From positions 1-64,000 of the forward strand of contig CASDPB010000004.1 in the NCBI GenBank assembly GCA_949282305.1: a DNA stretch of 64,000 nucleotides. Direction: 5' to 3'. Origin of the DNA: an uncultured Lentisphaeria bacterium. Its GTDB lineage: Bacteria; Verrucomicrobiota; Lentisphaeria; Victivallales; UBA1829. Positions 23,163 to 31,268 of this stretch are shown one piece after another. The notes under the pieces were generated by a model, which saw only the letters and a program-made list of their open reading frames with translations, had not been told where the DNA came from and made no database searches. A program made the position numbers and the translations under genes. Every line of letters starts with the position of its first letter. Position 1 is the stretch's first letter.

Positions 23163-26100
23163 ATGAAACAGATGTTGGTGTGGAGTCTGCTTCTGCTTGG
23201 TTCCGTCTCTTTTGCGGACGCCTGGCGTGCGGAAGCGGAAGACTTCAAGGCTTCCGGAGGCTGGCAGCAGGGAGTCGGCAGGGAACTTTCCGGAGGCAAG
23301 GCGATGGTTGCCCTGAAGAAAGACGGGGGGCTTGCCGGGGAGTATCAACTTGCCAAATCCGGCAGGTATTATATCTGGGTCCGGACCATGACACACGGTG
23401 AGAAATGGAGAACCGGCGAGTTGAGCGTCAATGGGAAGACCGTTGGAGTTTTCGGAGACGAAGCGCTCAAGGACGGGATGAAAAAGGGGTCATGGCACTG
23501 GGTGCGCCTTGCGAATGCCGCCGAACTTCCGGCAGGCAAGATTGCATTCAGCGTGAAAACCCCGAAAGGATTTGCCCGGCTGGATGCCGTCATCCTGACT
23601 GATGACGCCGCCTTTGTCCCGTCCGACGAACGTTCCGCAATTGAAAAGGTGCAGAGTCTGCCCCCTTTTCCTGAACCCCTTTCCGCTGTAACGCTTCCTG
23701 CTCCGCGCGGGAAGGGGGAAAATATACTGCTGTTTCATGGATCGCGTCCCTGGGTTGCGGGAAATACCGCGGCATTCCTGAGCGAGAGCGGATGCCGCGT
23801 CACGACGCTGGACTCAAAGTATCTGGACGGTCTGGGCGGAGCGTCGATCAAAGCGTTTCTCTCCGATCTTGTCGAGCCGGAACCGATGGACGGCATCACT
23901 CCGGCAATGGAGCGCCTGAGTGACTATAAGCTGGTGATCGTCACCGCGATTCCGCCGGAACTGCAGAAAAAGTTTTTCACTCCGGAACGGATTGAAAAAC
24001 TGAAGGAGTATGTGAAGAACGGCGGTTCGCTGATGGTGAACTGCCATGTGCCGGCAACGCTCGGAGATTTGCTTCCGATCAGACTGGGAACGATGCAGGA
24101 GAATCAGGAGAATTTCAAGGTAAAGCGTCCGACGGGTGAAATTTTTTCCGTTCTGCCGGAAGAATGGCCGTGTCTCGCTCCGTTCAGAAAGGCGGAACTT
24201 CTTTCCGGCGCCGAACTGCTTGCCCCGGTGGTGGACGGGCAGGGAAAGCAGGTCGGCATTTTCGCCGCCGTCAGGAATTACGGCAGAGGCAGAGTGCTTT
24301 TTTTCAATGAGGACTGGAACCGTAAACAGGGAATGCGGCAGATTTTCTCATGGGCATACGGCAACGCTCTGATTACGGCTCTTGCGGGCAGGGCGTCCGG
24401 CATTCCGCTTGATCCCGCGAAGACGCTGTATCCGCTGACTCCGCCTCCGGAAAGAAAAGTTCATGACAAATTGACGCTTGCCGTTGCCCTGCCTCGGATG
24501 GAACTCAGGGAAAGCACGGAAGACGCGGCTGTCGTGAAACAGGACGGCAAGTCTGAAATCCGGTTTGCGAACGGAATTCGGATTCAGGTTTCCGCAGACG
24601 GCGCCGTTGACGCTTTCTGGAAGGACGCGAAAGTTCCTTATCTGCGGGGGTTGCGGGCGCCGGAGCTGGTCTTTTCCGGGAAACTGGTCGAAGTGGACGC
24701 CGATACGGCGGAAGCTCTTGAAAATGCGAAAACGGGGAAAACAGTTTCCGGGAAGTGGGCGTTTCAGGGAATCCGCCGGGAGGACGGAAGGAGTGCGACT
24801 CTTGCATTCCGGAATGAAAACGGCACGGTGCTTGAATGGCGGTTCAAAGCCGGAACGCTGCATTTGGACGGACGGGATTTTACCGCCTTCGCGGAACGTG
24901 TATCCATTCTGAAATCCCCCGATATGATCGAGTCGCTCAAGTTCAGTTCGCAGTTTGCGGCAGGGGAGGATTCCAGCGGACATTATGCCAGGAGAATGTC
25001 CTGTTATTCCCCGCCGCGCGGATATGCGGAATTCGATCTTTCCGGCGCAAAGAAAGCCGATACCTGGTCATGGCAGTTCTTCGGGAGCGGACAGCCCTTC
25101 ACATGGATAGTCTCACCCGCCGGGATCTATTCGGAGTTTGTGGATTCTCCTGTTCCCGCGTCCCCCAGACTGCAGGTCGCGCAGGGAGACAAGACTGTCT
25201 CACAGGAGTTGAAGCTGATTGCCGGATACCGCCGCGCGCCGCTGGAGATGCCGTATGTCTGGCACGCTTTTTCGCCGGGCGCCGAGCGCGGAAACAACGA
25301 CTGGATGGCGATGTATCAGTTCCAGAGAAAGAATCTGCGGGAGAAGACCAGCTTGAAATCCTTTGCCCCGCCGCCGACAGCCACATGGCAGAATGTCTGC
25401 ACGCAGGAGGAAATTGACGCGGCGCTGAAGACGGCGGCGGAGCTGGGATTCAAACGCATTGCCCTGCCGTGGTGTCCGAGTCCGATCGAGGGCATTGATT
25501 CCGCAAAGTCTCTTGAGGCTTACCGCAAGGTCCGCTCCTTCGGACTGATTCCCTTTCCCTGGACCGCCGGTGACTACTCGCACGGCGACAGCGAGGAAAT
25601 TTACCGGAATCATAAGGAATGGTATCTGCGCGGTCTGGACGGAAAGATTTTCTCTTACATGAAAATTCATCCGGTGCTTGACTTGAACAACCGGGAGTTT
25701 CAGAAATGGTATTTCGGCAAGATGTCCAATGCCGTCAAAGCCGGAGCCGGAGCGTTCTATTTCGATATGTACGGCGCGGCGATCGGCAACATCAATTACG
25801 GGCTGCCGGACTCGAAGCCGGGGCTTGCCGGAGCGTGTGACATTTTCAGGTTCTTTTCAGACCGCAATATTCCGATCGGCGTGGAGGGGCAGAACCCGCT
25901 GGCGATCGACAACTGGTGGTTCCGGCAGAAACTCTACAATTCGTTTCAGGGCAGGGAGTTTTCGCTTCTCTGCGCCTCGCCGTCGACCGGAACCGCCGGG
26001 GATGACCTGGCGCTGGACTACTTCCGCACGTCGATGTACGGCGCATTCACCTATATCAATGTGGACGGTTATGCCAAAGGTTTCGAGCGCACGCCCGGCG

Positions 26101-26360
26101 AGTTGAAGATGATCGAGCGGATGGGGAAACTGAACCCGCATATCAACCGGGCGCAGGAGATTGTCGGATACCCCTTTATCCGCGAAACGCCGTTCGGGAC
26201 GGTCTGGGTCAGTGAGAGGGGAGGGGCGCTGTTCTTTTATGACGCGGTCAGGGAGCTCAGGGTTGAACTGCCGGATGGCTGGATCATTGAAGGCGTAAAG
26301 GGAAATGTTTTGAAAGATGTGAAGCCCGACAGCATTTACTGTCTGAAAAAAATGAAATAA
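23163..26360 (+). CDS. 1065-residue exported multi-domain hydrolase with TIM-barrel C-terminus
   Basis: The start is ATG 23163, 8 bases after AAGGAG (23149-23154). A signal peptide covers residues 1-20 (LLLLGSVSFADA). Residues 22-150 resemble a carbohydrate-binding beta-sandwich (WRAEAEDF...YYIWVRTM). Residues 185-400 look like a glutamine-amidotransferase/ThuA-like fold (ENILLFHGSRPWVAG, VKNGGSLMVNCH, GRGRVLFFNEDW). After a beta-rich region, residues 750-1020 look like a GH36/GH31-type TIM barrel with GFKRIALPWCPSP, HPVLDLNNREF and GAGAFYFDMYGAA, a plausible nucleophile strand. No CAZy family is certain. It is probably the substrate-degrading enzyme of the first LacI locus. Confidence 0.7.
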   Translation: MKQMLVWSLLLLGSVSFADAWRAEAEDFKASGGWQQGVGRELSGGKAMVALKKDGGLAGEYQLAKSGRYYIWVRTMTHGEKWRTGELSVNGKTVGVFGDEALKDGMKKGSWHWVRLANAAELPAGKIAFSVKTPKGFARLDAVILTDDAAFVPSDERSAIEKVQSLPPFPEPLSAVTLPAPRGKGENILLFHGSRPWVAGNTAAFLSESGCRVTTLDSKYLDGLGGASIKAFLSDLVEPEPMDGITPAMERLSDYKLVIVTAIPPELQKKFFTPERIEKLKEYVKNGGSLMVNCHVPATLGDLLPIRLGTMQENQENFKVKRPTGEIFSVLPEEWPCLAPFRKAELLSGAELLAPVVDGQGKQVGIFAAVRNYGRGRVLFFNEDWNRKQGMRQIFSWAYGNALITALAGRASGIPLDPAKTLYPLTPPPERKVHDKLTLAVALPRMELRESTEDAAVVKQDGKSEIRFANGIRIQVSADGAVDAFWKDAKVPYLRGLRAPELVFSGKLVEVDADTAEALENAKTGKTVSGKWAFQGIRREDGRSATLAFRNENGTVLEWRFKAGTLHLDGRDFTAFAERVSILKSPDMIESLKFSSQFAAGEDSSGHYARRMSCYSPPRGYAEFDLSGAKKADTWSWQFFGSGQPFTWIVSPAGIYSEFVDSPVPASPRLQVAQGDKTVSQELKLIAGYRRAPLEMPYVWHAFSPGAERGNNDWMAMYQFQRKNLREKTSLKSFAPPPTATWQNVCTQEEIDAALKTAAELGFKRIALPWCPSPIEGIDSAKSLEAYRKVRSFGLIPFPWTAGDYSHGDSEEIYRNHKEWYLRGLDGKIFSYMKIHPVLDLNNREFQKWYFGKMSNAVKAGAGAFYFDMYGAAIGNINYGLPDSKPGLAGACDIFRFFSDRNIPIGVEGQNPLAIDNWWFRQKLYNSFQGREFSLLCASPSTGTAGDDLALDYFRTSMYGAFTYINVDGYAKGFERTPGELKMIERMGKLNPHINRAQEIVGYPFIRETPFGTVWVSERGGALFFYDAVRELRVELPDGWIIEGVKGNVLKDVKPDSIYCLKKMK

Positions 26361-26382
26361 GAACAGAAATCAGGAGAAAATC

Positions 26383-27315
26383 ATGTTCAAAGTCGGAATC
26401 GTCGGATGCGGTGGAATCGGAATGGCTCATGCACGTTCCTGGAGCGCCGTCGATGGAGTGAAAGTCGTGGCGGCTGTGGATCTGGATCAGGCAAAGGCAA
26501 AAGCCCTGGCGGAGGTCTGCGGCGCGGAACCGCTCACGGATATCGCGCAGCTGCCGCCTGATCTGGACGCGGTCAGCGTCGTGACGCCGCCGCAGGCGCA
26601 TTATCCGGTCATCAAGGTTCTGCTGAACCGCGGATACAACGTGTTTTCCGAAAAGCCTCTGACAACGGATGTGGCGCAGGGGGAGGAGCTTGTGAAACTT
26701 GCGGAAACGAAGAAATGTCTGCTCGGCGTCGGTTTCAAAATGCGCTATGAACCGATTTTTGCGGAAGCGAAAAAACTTCTGCCGGAAATCGGAAATCTCG
26801 TTTCCATCGTCACGACGAAAGAGCAGATGTTCAATCCGCGCCCCGGCGGGGAATGGGTCACGAGAACCGGGGCGATGTATGAACTTTCCATCCATGATTT
26901 CGATCTTCTCTCGTTTATTACAGGCAGATTTCCGCAGAAGGTTCTTGCCGCGAAACTTCAGCACAAGCGCGGCTGGGAGATGGAGGATTCCTTTTCGGCG
27001 ATGGTGGACTACGGCGACGGAGTGACGGCGATGCTTCAGGGAATGTACTGCGATCATACCACGTTCTGTTTCCGCGATCTCACGATCACTTTCCTCGGCG
27101 AGAACGGCTATATGCGCGTGGAACGCCCCGACCGGATCGTCATGCACACGGACGAATACCGTGTCATTGAAATCGGCGATGCGGAGAAAAGCGCGTTCGT
27201 ACTGGAACTGGAACATTTCCGGGACGCGGTTCTCGGCAGAACAGAGAATACGCTGCGCGCATCCGATGCAGTCCGGATGACCCGGCTGATTGAGGAGATC
27301 CGCCGTTTTGAATGA
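26383..27315 (+). CDS. Gfo/Idh/MocA-family NAD(P)-dependent oxidoreductase
   Basis: The 310-residue protein has the Rossmann dinucleotide motif GIVGCGGIGMAHA (GxGxxG at 8-13), VVTPPQAHYPV and the conserved EKP (VFSEKPLTTD). The second domain has the GAMYELSIHDFDLL motif, with the His expected near the sugar. These enzymes oxidise or reduce sugars, inositols or sugar acids at one carbon. It is the last gene of the first LacI locus, 22 bases after the hydrolase, and ends just before a strong terminator. Confidence 0.92.
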   Translation: MFKVGIVGCGGIGMAHARSWSAVDGVKVVAAVDLDQAKAKALAEVCGAEPLTDIAQLPPDLDAVSVVTPPQAHYPVIKVLLNRGYNVFSEKPLTTDVAQGEELVKLAETKKCLLGVGFKMRYEPIFAEAKKLLPEIGNLVSIVTTKEQMFNPRPGGEWVTRTGAMYELSIHDFDLLSFITGRFPQKVLAAKLQHKRGWEMEDSFSAMVDYGDGVTAMLQGMYCDHTTFCFRDLTITFLGENGYMRVERPDRIVMHTDEYRVIEIGDAEKSAFVLELEHFRDAVLGRTENTLRASDAVRMTRLIEEIRRFE

Positions 27316-27318
27316 AGC

Positions 27319-27369
27319 ATCTGCGCCGATACGGGACCGGCTTCCGTCCCGCCCCGTATCGGCGCAGAT
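27319..27369. terminator. shared bidirectional terminator between the two LacI loci
   Basis: ATCTGCGCCGATACGGG (27319-27335) and CCCGTATCGGCGCAGAT (27353-27369) are a perfect 17-bp inverted repeat with a 17-base loop. It lies 3 bases after the plus-strand oxidoreductase and 25 bases before the end of the minus-strand hydrolase, so it can stop both transcripts. A long T-tract is missing. Confidence 0.85.
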
Positions 27370-27394
27370 TTCCGTTTGAAAAATACGTCCCGGT

Positions 27395-29962
27395 TCAGTC
27401 CATCGGCTTCTGGTCTGCGTCCATCAGATAGACCATGCTTGTGAGACCGTCGAACTCTCCTGCATGTTCCCAGGTGATTTTCAGCTCATTTGCACCTTTC
27501 CGGCAGAGCTCGGACACATCGCTGGCGATATTCCAGGGATCGTAAATCCGTCTGCGGCGGAATGGGGGAACCTCTCTGCCGTTCACTTCTATTGTCGCAT
27601 CGCCTGCGAAGGTCTCGCTTTCCGCCACCAGAATGCAGTGCGTGTTTTCCAGTTCGAAGCGGGCGGTGAAAGACGCTTTCGCCGGATAGATCGACGGGGT
27701 TTCAGGCGCGCAGTCGAAAATGGGACGCGGATGCATCATTCTGGGATGATGCAGGTCGCTTCCCGTCAACTCCCGGAAGAGAGTATAGCGGCGGCTGCCG
27801 AGCTCTTTTCCGTTGAATGTGACATGCCAGTCCCGAAATGCGGCGGTTATTCCGGGCAGATCGGGAATATAATCCCATTGCGGGTTCTTCATATAATCGA
27901 AATCCTGCTGTTTCCGTGTCTGCGGCAGGATATATTCCGGACATTCCAGCGGTTTGTCGCGCAGTTCCAGAATCACTGCGTCGAACGGTTCCAAAGCGAA
28001 AATCCCGTCTCCGGAACGGGAATACGAATCGGTTTCCGCGTCATAAAGATAGATTCCGCCCTCCGGCGGAGTTTCCGGATTGAGGCGGAAAGTTCCATAC
28101 CGGTTCTGATTGTTGAAGATGTAGAGGAGCCGTCCGTTTTCATTCCGGCGGTACTGTGTCATCAGCTGTGCCGCATCCGCATTGCCGTCCATGCTTTCCA
28201 GGGAATAACCGTCACGCCCTTTCAGCGAATCCATATCCTGCGGGAAAAGAAGAACGGGGATCCGGCTGGATTTCAGAAGACGGATGGTCTCACTGTCGAA
28301 TTCAAAAGGCAGAACCAGAGTGTCATAGGTGCGTCTGCCGCAGGTGAACTTTCCGTCCCGTATTTCCGCGTTTGCAAGCGTGGCTTCGTCTGTAAATTCA
28401 AATTGGATATGACGGTCGATCAGAAACTGCGTGCATTCGTATAATTTTTCCCTGAATTCGACGGCAAGCTCATATTCTGCCTGGAAAAGACTGCGGAATA
28501 CGGATTCGGGATACAGCACGCAGAGAGAGGTCAGACTCCGTGATTCCCCGAGTTTGAATCCGAGACGAGCGGCATAGGCGGCGAATTCGTGGAACTGTGC
28601 GTAGTCCGGAGACTGGAAGAAAAATGACTTTCCCGCATCGTCCTTGCGCAAACCGTCGTAGGAATAATGAAACCCGTGAGGCACCAGCCAGTTGACGCCA
28701 AGCGCATACAGCCAGTGCATGTTTTTCTTCATTCCGTCGAATCCGAAATTATATGGATTGCATCCGAAACATTCGCTTTGCACCCGGTGCTCGCCGTTCT
28801 GTTCCGCCGCTGAAGAAACCAGCTTGCCGCCGAGATTCAGCGACTTGAACGCATGTCCGTCGGGGATGTTCGGCGTAATATGATCGAATCCGGGGATTCC
28901 GACATACTTCTGAAGGGCGAAAATATTCATGCCGTTCGTCGCCGAGAGCGGGTCTTCCTCGCCGATGCCGTGACCGCAGAGTTTCAGTCCGTTTTTCCTG
29001 CACCATTCGTTGACCGGCTGGAAGAAACTTTCGATGAAGAGCTCCTGAACGGTTCGCCAGTATGCCTCCCGGATTTTTCTCGCATGGGCGGAGTTACCTC
29101 GGAAGATGCAGTGGTAAGAGTTGTCGATGGCATACTGCCGCCGCTTTTGGAATTCATCGGAGAAACGTTCCGTCCATGCGAACCATGCGCCGGTTGCAGT
29201 TTCGTCCGTGAAGATTCCGGGAATGACACCTCCGAACTTCCCGGCGAAATGCCGTTTGTATTTTTCGTGCGTCAGCTCAATGAAATACCTGACGCATTCC
29301 GGATTCAGATTATCGGGAATGTAACGGTATTTCGAGTCTTCGGTCACTTCCGCCGTGACGGCGTAGATCTTCCAGTCCGCCGGCAGATCCAGTTCTATCT
29401 GGAGGTGCGGGTAAAATGTTTCCGAACGGTAGTGAGGATAGGTTGTCTTTCCGAAGAGATGCACATAATACGGACTCTGCCAGAGTGTCTGGAAAAAATC
29501 GCTGCGGATCATGCCGACGTCGTCGAAAACGTCATGCGATTCCAGTACATTTCCGTGGGCGTCGGTTCGGACTGCCAGAGCTTCGAGCAGGCGTCCTTCT
29601 CCGAGATCCGCGGAGACGTGCCCGTTCCGGTCCGGCTCGGCTTCATGAAAGACGAGTCCCCGCGCGATGAATTCCGGATGATCCAGAAAAACACGCCCTC
29701 CCGCGGGACCGGAGGGGAACGGGTCTTCATCGTAAAGCCATGCCTGCATTCCGAGCCGTTCCGCCTCCTCGATGATGCAGCCGATCATTTCAAACCATTC
29801 GTTTGAGCCGTAGGGGGTTTTGAGACCTGCGCGCGGGTGCATGAAAAAGGCGTGGATGCCCTGTTCGTGCATGAGCTTCACCTGTCGTTTCAATTCCTCT
29901 TTTTCCAGCTTGTGATTGAGGAACCAGAAAGGCGCGGGCCGATAATCATATTCCTGCAGCAT
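27395..29962 (-). CDS. GH106-like glycoside hydrolase (cytoplasmic)
   Basis: The protein is 855 residues from ATG 29962; GGAG lies 11 bases upstream, and the upstream in-frame extension lacks homology-like sequence. The N-terminal catalytic region has the pattern of GH106 alpha-L-rhamnosidases and relatives: RPAPFWFLNHKLEKEEL, HAFFMHPRAGLKTPYG, AWLYDEDPFPSGPAGG, IPGIFTDE. A beta-sandwich ends the protein (ANELKITWEHAG). No signal peptide is seen, so it probably acts on imported oligosaccharides. It is the last gene of the minus-strand LacI locus. The exact sugar specificity is inference. Confidence 0.75.
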   Translation of the reverse strand: MLQEYDYRPAPFWFLNHKLEKEELKRQVKLMHEQGIHAFFMHPRAGLKTPYGSNEWFEMIGCIIEEAERLGMQAWLYDEDPFPSGPAGGRVFLDHPEFIARGLVFHEAEPDRNGHVSADLGEGRLLEALAVRTDAHGNVLESHDVFDDVGMIRSDFFQTLWQSPYYVHLFGKTTYPHYRSETFYPHLQIELDLPADWKIYAVTAEVTEDSKYRYIPDNLNPECVRYFIELTHEKYKRHFAGKFGGVIPGIFTDETATGAWFAWTERFSDEFQKRRQYAIDNSYHCIFRGNSAHARKIREAYWRTVQELFIESFFQPVNEWCRKNGLKLCGHGIGEEDPLSATNGMNIFALQKYVGIPGFDHITPNIPDGHAFKSLNLGGKLVSSAAEQNGEHRVQSECFGCNPYNFGFDGMKKNMHWLYALGVNWLVPHGFHYSYDGLRKDDAGKSFFFQSPDYAQFHEFAAYAARLGFKLGESRSLTSLCVLYPESVFRSLFQAEYELAVEFREKLYECTQFLIDRHIQFEFTDEATLANAEIRDGKFTCGRRTYDTLVLPFEFDSETIRLLKSSRIPVLLFPQDMDSLKGRDGYSLESMDGNADAAQLMTQYRRNENGRLLYIFNNQNRYGTFRLNPETPPEGGIYLYDAETDSYSRSGDGIFALEPFDAVILELRDKPLECPEYILPQTRKQQDFDYMKNPQWDYIPDLPGITAAFRDWHVTFNGKELGSRRYTLFRELTGSDLHHPRMMHPRPIFDCAPETPSIYPAKASFTARFELENTHCILVAESETFAGDATIEVNGREVPPFRRRRIYDPWNIASDVSELCRKGANELKITWEHAGEFDGLTSMVYLMDADQKPMD

Positions 29963-30049
29963 GTAAAATTTCACTCCATTTCCCCGCCCCGGGCTTCTCC
30001 TTGCCTGTGACCGGATTGCATTGTATCCCATGCGGGGGATTCTATTGCT

Positions 30050-31093
30050 TCAATGCAGATATTTCCTGAAAAAGGCAGCGGACTTGTTGCCGCCCCAGCT
30101 GTGTTCTCCGGGGAACAGATCCAGTTCCAAGTGTTCAGCGGCTCCGGCGGCTTCGTAAATCTGCTTTACCTTGTTGAAACATGCCAGTGCGCCGTCGACC
30201 TGAAAACAGGTGTCGTAGATGCCGATGTCGACCAGAAGCGGAGCGGGCGCGATCAGTCCCTGGAGATCCGGCAGATCGACCAGCGTGAACAACCCCGGCG
30301 CAACCTGCATTCCGCAGTAATTCAGGTCATTGATTCCGAACTCCTCCCACAGCGCACTGTAACATATCACTTCACTTGCTTTGATTCGTTCATCGCACAA
30401 TGTCATCCAGAGCGACATGGTTCCACCGCCGGAAAGTCCCATGACGCCGATTCGGTTTTCGTCGACGTTCGGCAGTGTCGATACGAAAGAGATTGCGGCT
30501 TTTCCGTGGGCGACATTGATGGAAAGCGAAGTCATGCCGAGCATTGTCGCATGGAGGTAATACAGATTGCACCAGTCGCGTCCTCCGTTATGGGAGAAGA
30601 AATGGGGCTTGCCGGAGTCATTGCGGCTGCCGAATCCGATCCAGTCGATCGCGAAAGTGATGAAGCCCGATTTCGCCATCTGATGCCCGTAGTCATAATT
30701 GAACTGCCTGATGTTTTGTTCCAGATCCGGCGTGGAACGGTTGCCCATAACCGGCTCTTTGCCGTAGGGACCGTGTCCGTGACAGCAGAGGACAGCCGGA
30801 AGTTTTGCATCTTTTTCCATCGTTTCCGGATATGCCACAATCAGTTCCGCCGAGATGTATTCTGACGTATTGATGAGATATTTCTGTTTTCTGACGGAGT
30901 CCTCCGTCCATTCGGCGATCAGTTCCGCTTCGGGAGCGACTGGTTCGGGGAACTTTCCCAGCGTCGCCAGGACTTCCGGTTTGGCTTCGGCTTTCCAGTT
31001 CGTGAAATGTTTCCCGCCGTCGAATGCGTAACGCGGATGGTTGTTCTTTGCCATTTCCAGGAACATTCTTTGAGGACTCAGATTTCTGCGCAT
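30050..31093 (-). CDS. alpha/beta hydrolase, acetylxylan-esterase/dienelactone-hydrolase-like
   Basis: The 347-residue protein has the oxyanion region LPAVLCCHGHGPYG and FAIDWIGFG. The nucleophile elbow is GLSGGG (Ser221), APLLVDIGIYD precedes the acid, and His is in PGEHSWGG near the end. No signal peptide is visible. Such esterases remove acetyl or other acyl groups from sugars. It lies 87 bases upstream of the GH106-like gene on the same strand and after a terminator hairpin (31126-31171) that separates it from the exported hydrolase gene. Confidence 0.82.
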   Translation of the reverse strand: MRRNLSPQRMFLEMAKNNHPRYAFDGGKHFTNWKAEAKPEVLATLGKFPEPVAPEAELIAEWTEDSVRKQKYLINTSEYISAELIVAYPETMEKDAKLPAVLCCHGHGPYGKEPVMGNRSTPDLEQNIRQFNYDYGHQMAKSGFITFAIDWIGFGSRNDSGKPHFFSHNGGRDWCNLYYLHATMLGMTSLSINVAHGKAAISFVSTLPNVDENRIGVMGLSGGGTMSLWMTLCDERIKASEVICYSALWEEFGINDLNYCGMQVAPGLFTLVDLPDLQGLIAPAPLLVDIGIYDTCFQVDGALACFNKVKQIYEAAGAAEHLELDLFPGEHSWGGNKSAAFFRKYLH

Positions 31094-31125
31094 GATGACT
31101 CTCCGACTATATTTTTATGAGTTTG

Positions 31126-31171
31126 AAAAAAAGGGTAACTGCCGGGAGGGAGTATAGACCGGCAGTTACCC
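31126..31171 (-). terminator. Rho-independent terminator inside the minus-strand locus
   Basis: On the minus strand GGGTAACTGCCGG (31171-31159) pairs perfectly with CCGGCAGTTACCC (31145-31133) and is followed by seven T residues (complement of 31126-31132). It stands between the exported hydrolase (ends 31269) and the esterase (starts 31093), so it either ends the upstream unit or meters read-through. Confidence 0.85.
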
Positions 31172-31268
31172 GGTGGTGTGGGGCGTTTTCCTGCGGATGA
31201 ACTGAAATGCGTGTTTCATGCTGTTTTCCGTGTTCTGTCATGCAGTTCATCCTTCATTCTCCAACAGT

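Noticed and set aside
27464-28444. 326-codon plus-strand frame inside the GH106-like gene
   Set aside because: Antisense shadow; the minus-strand frame has the conserved catalytic-region patterns.
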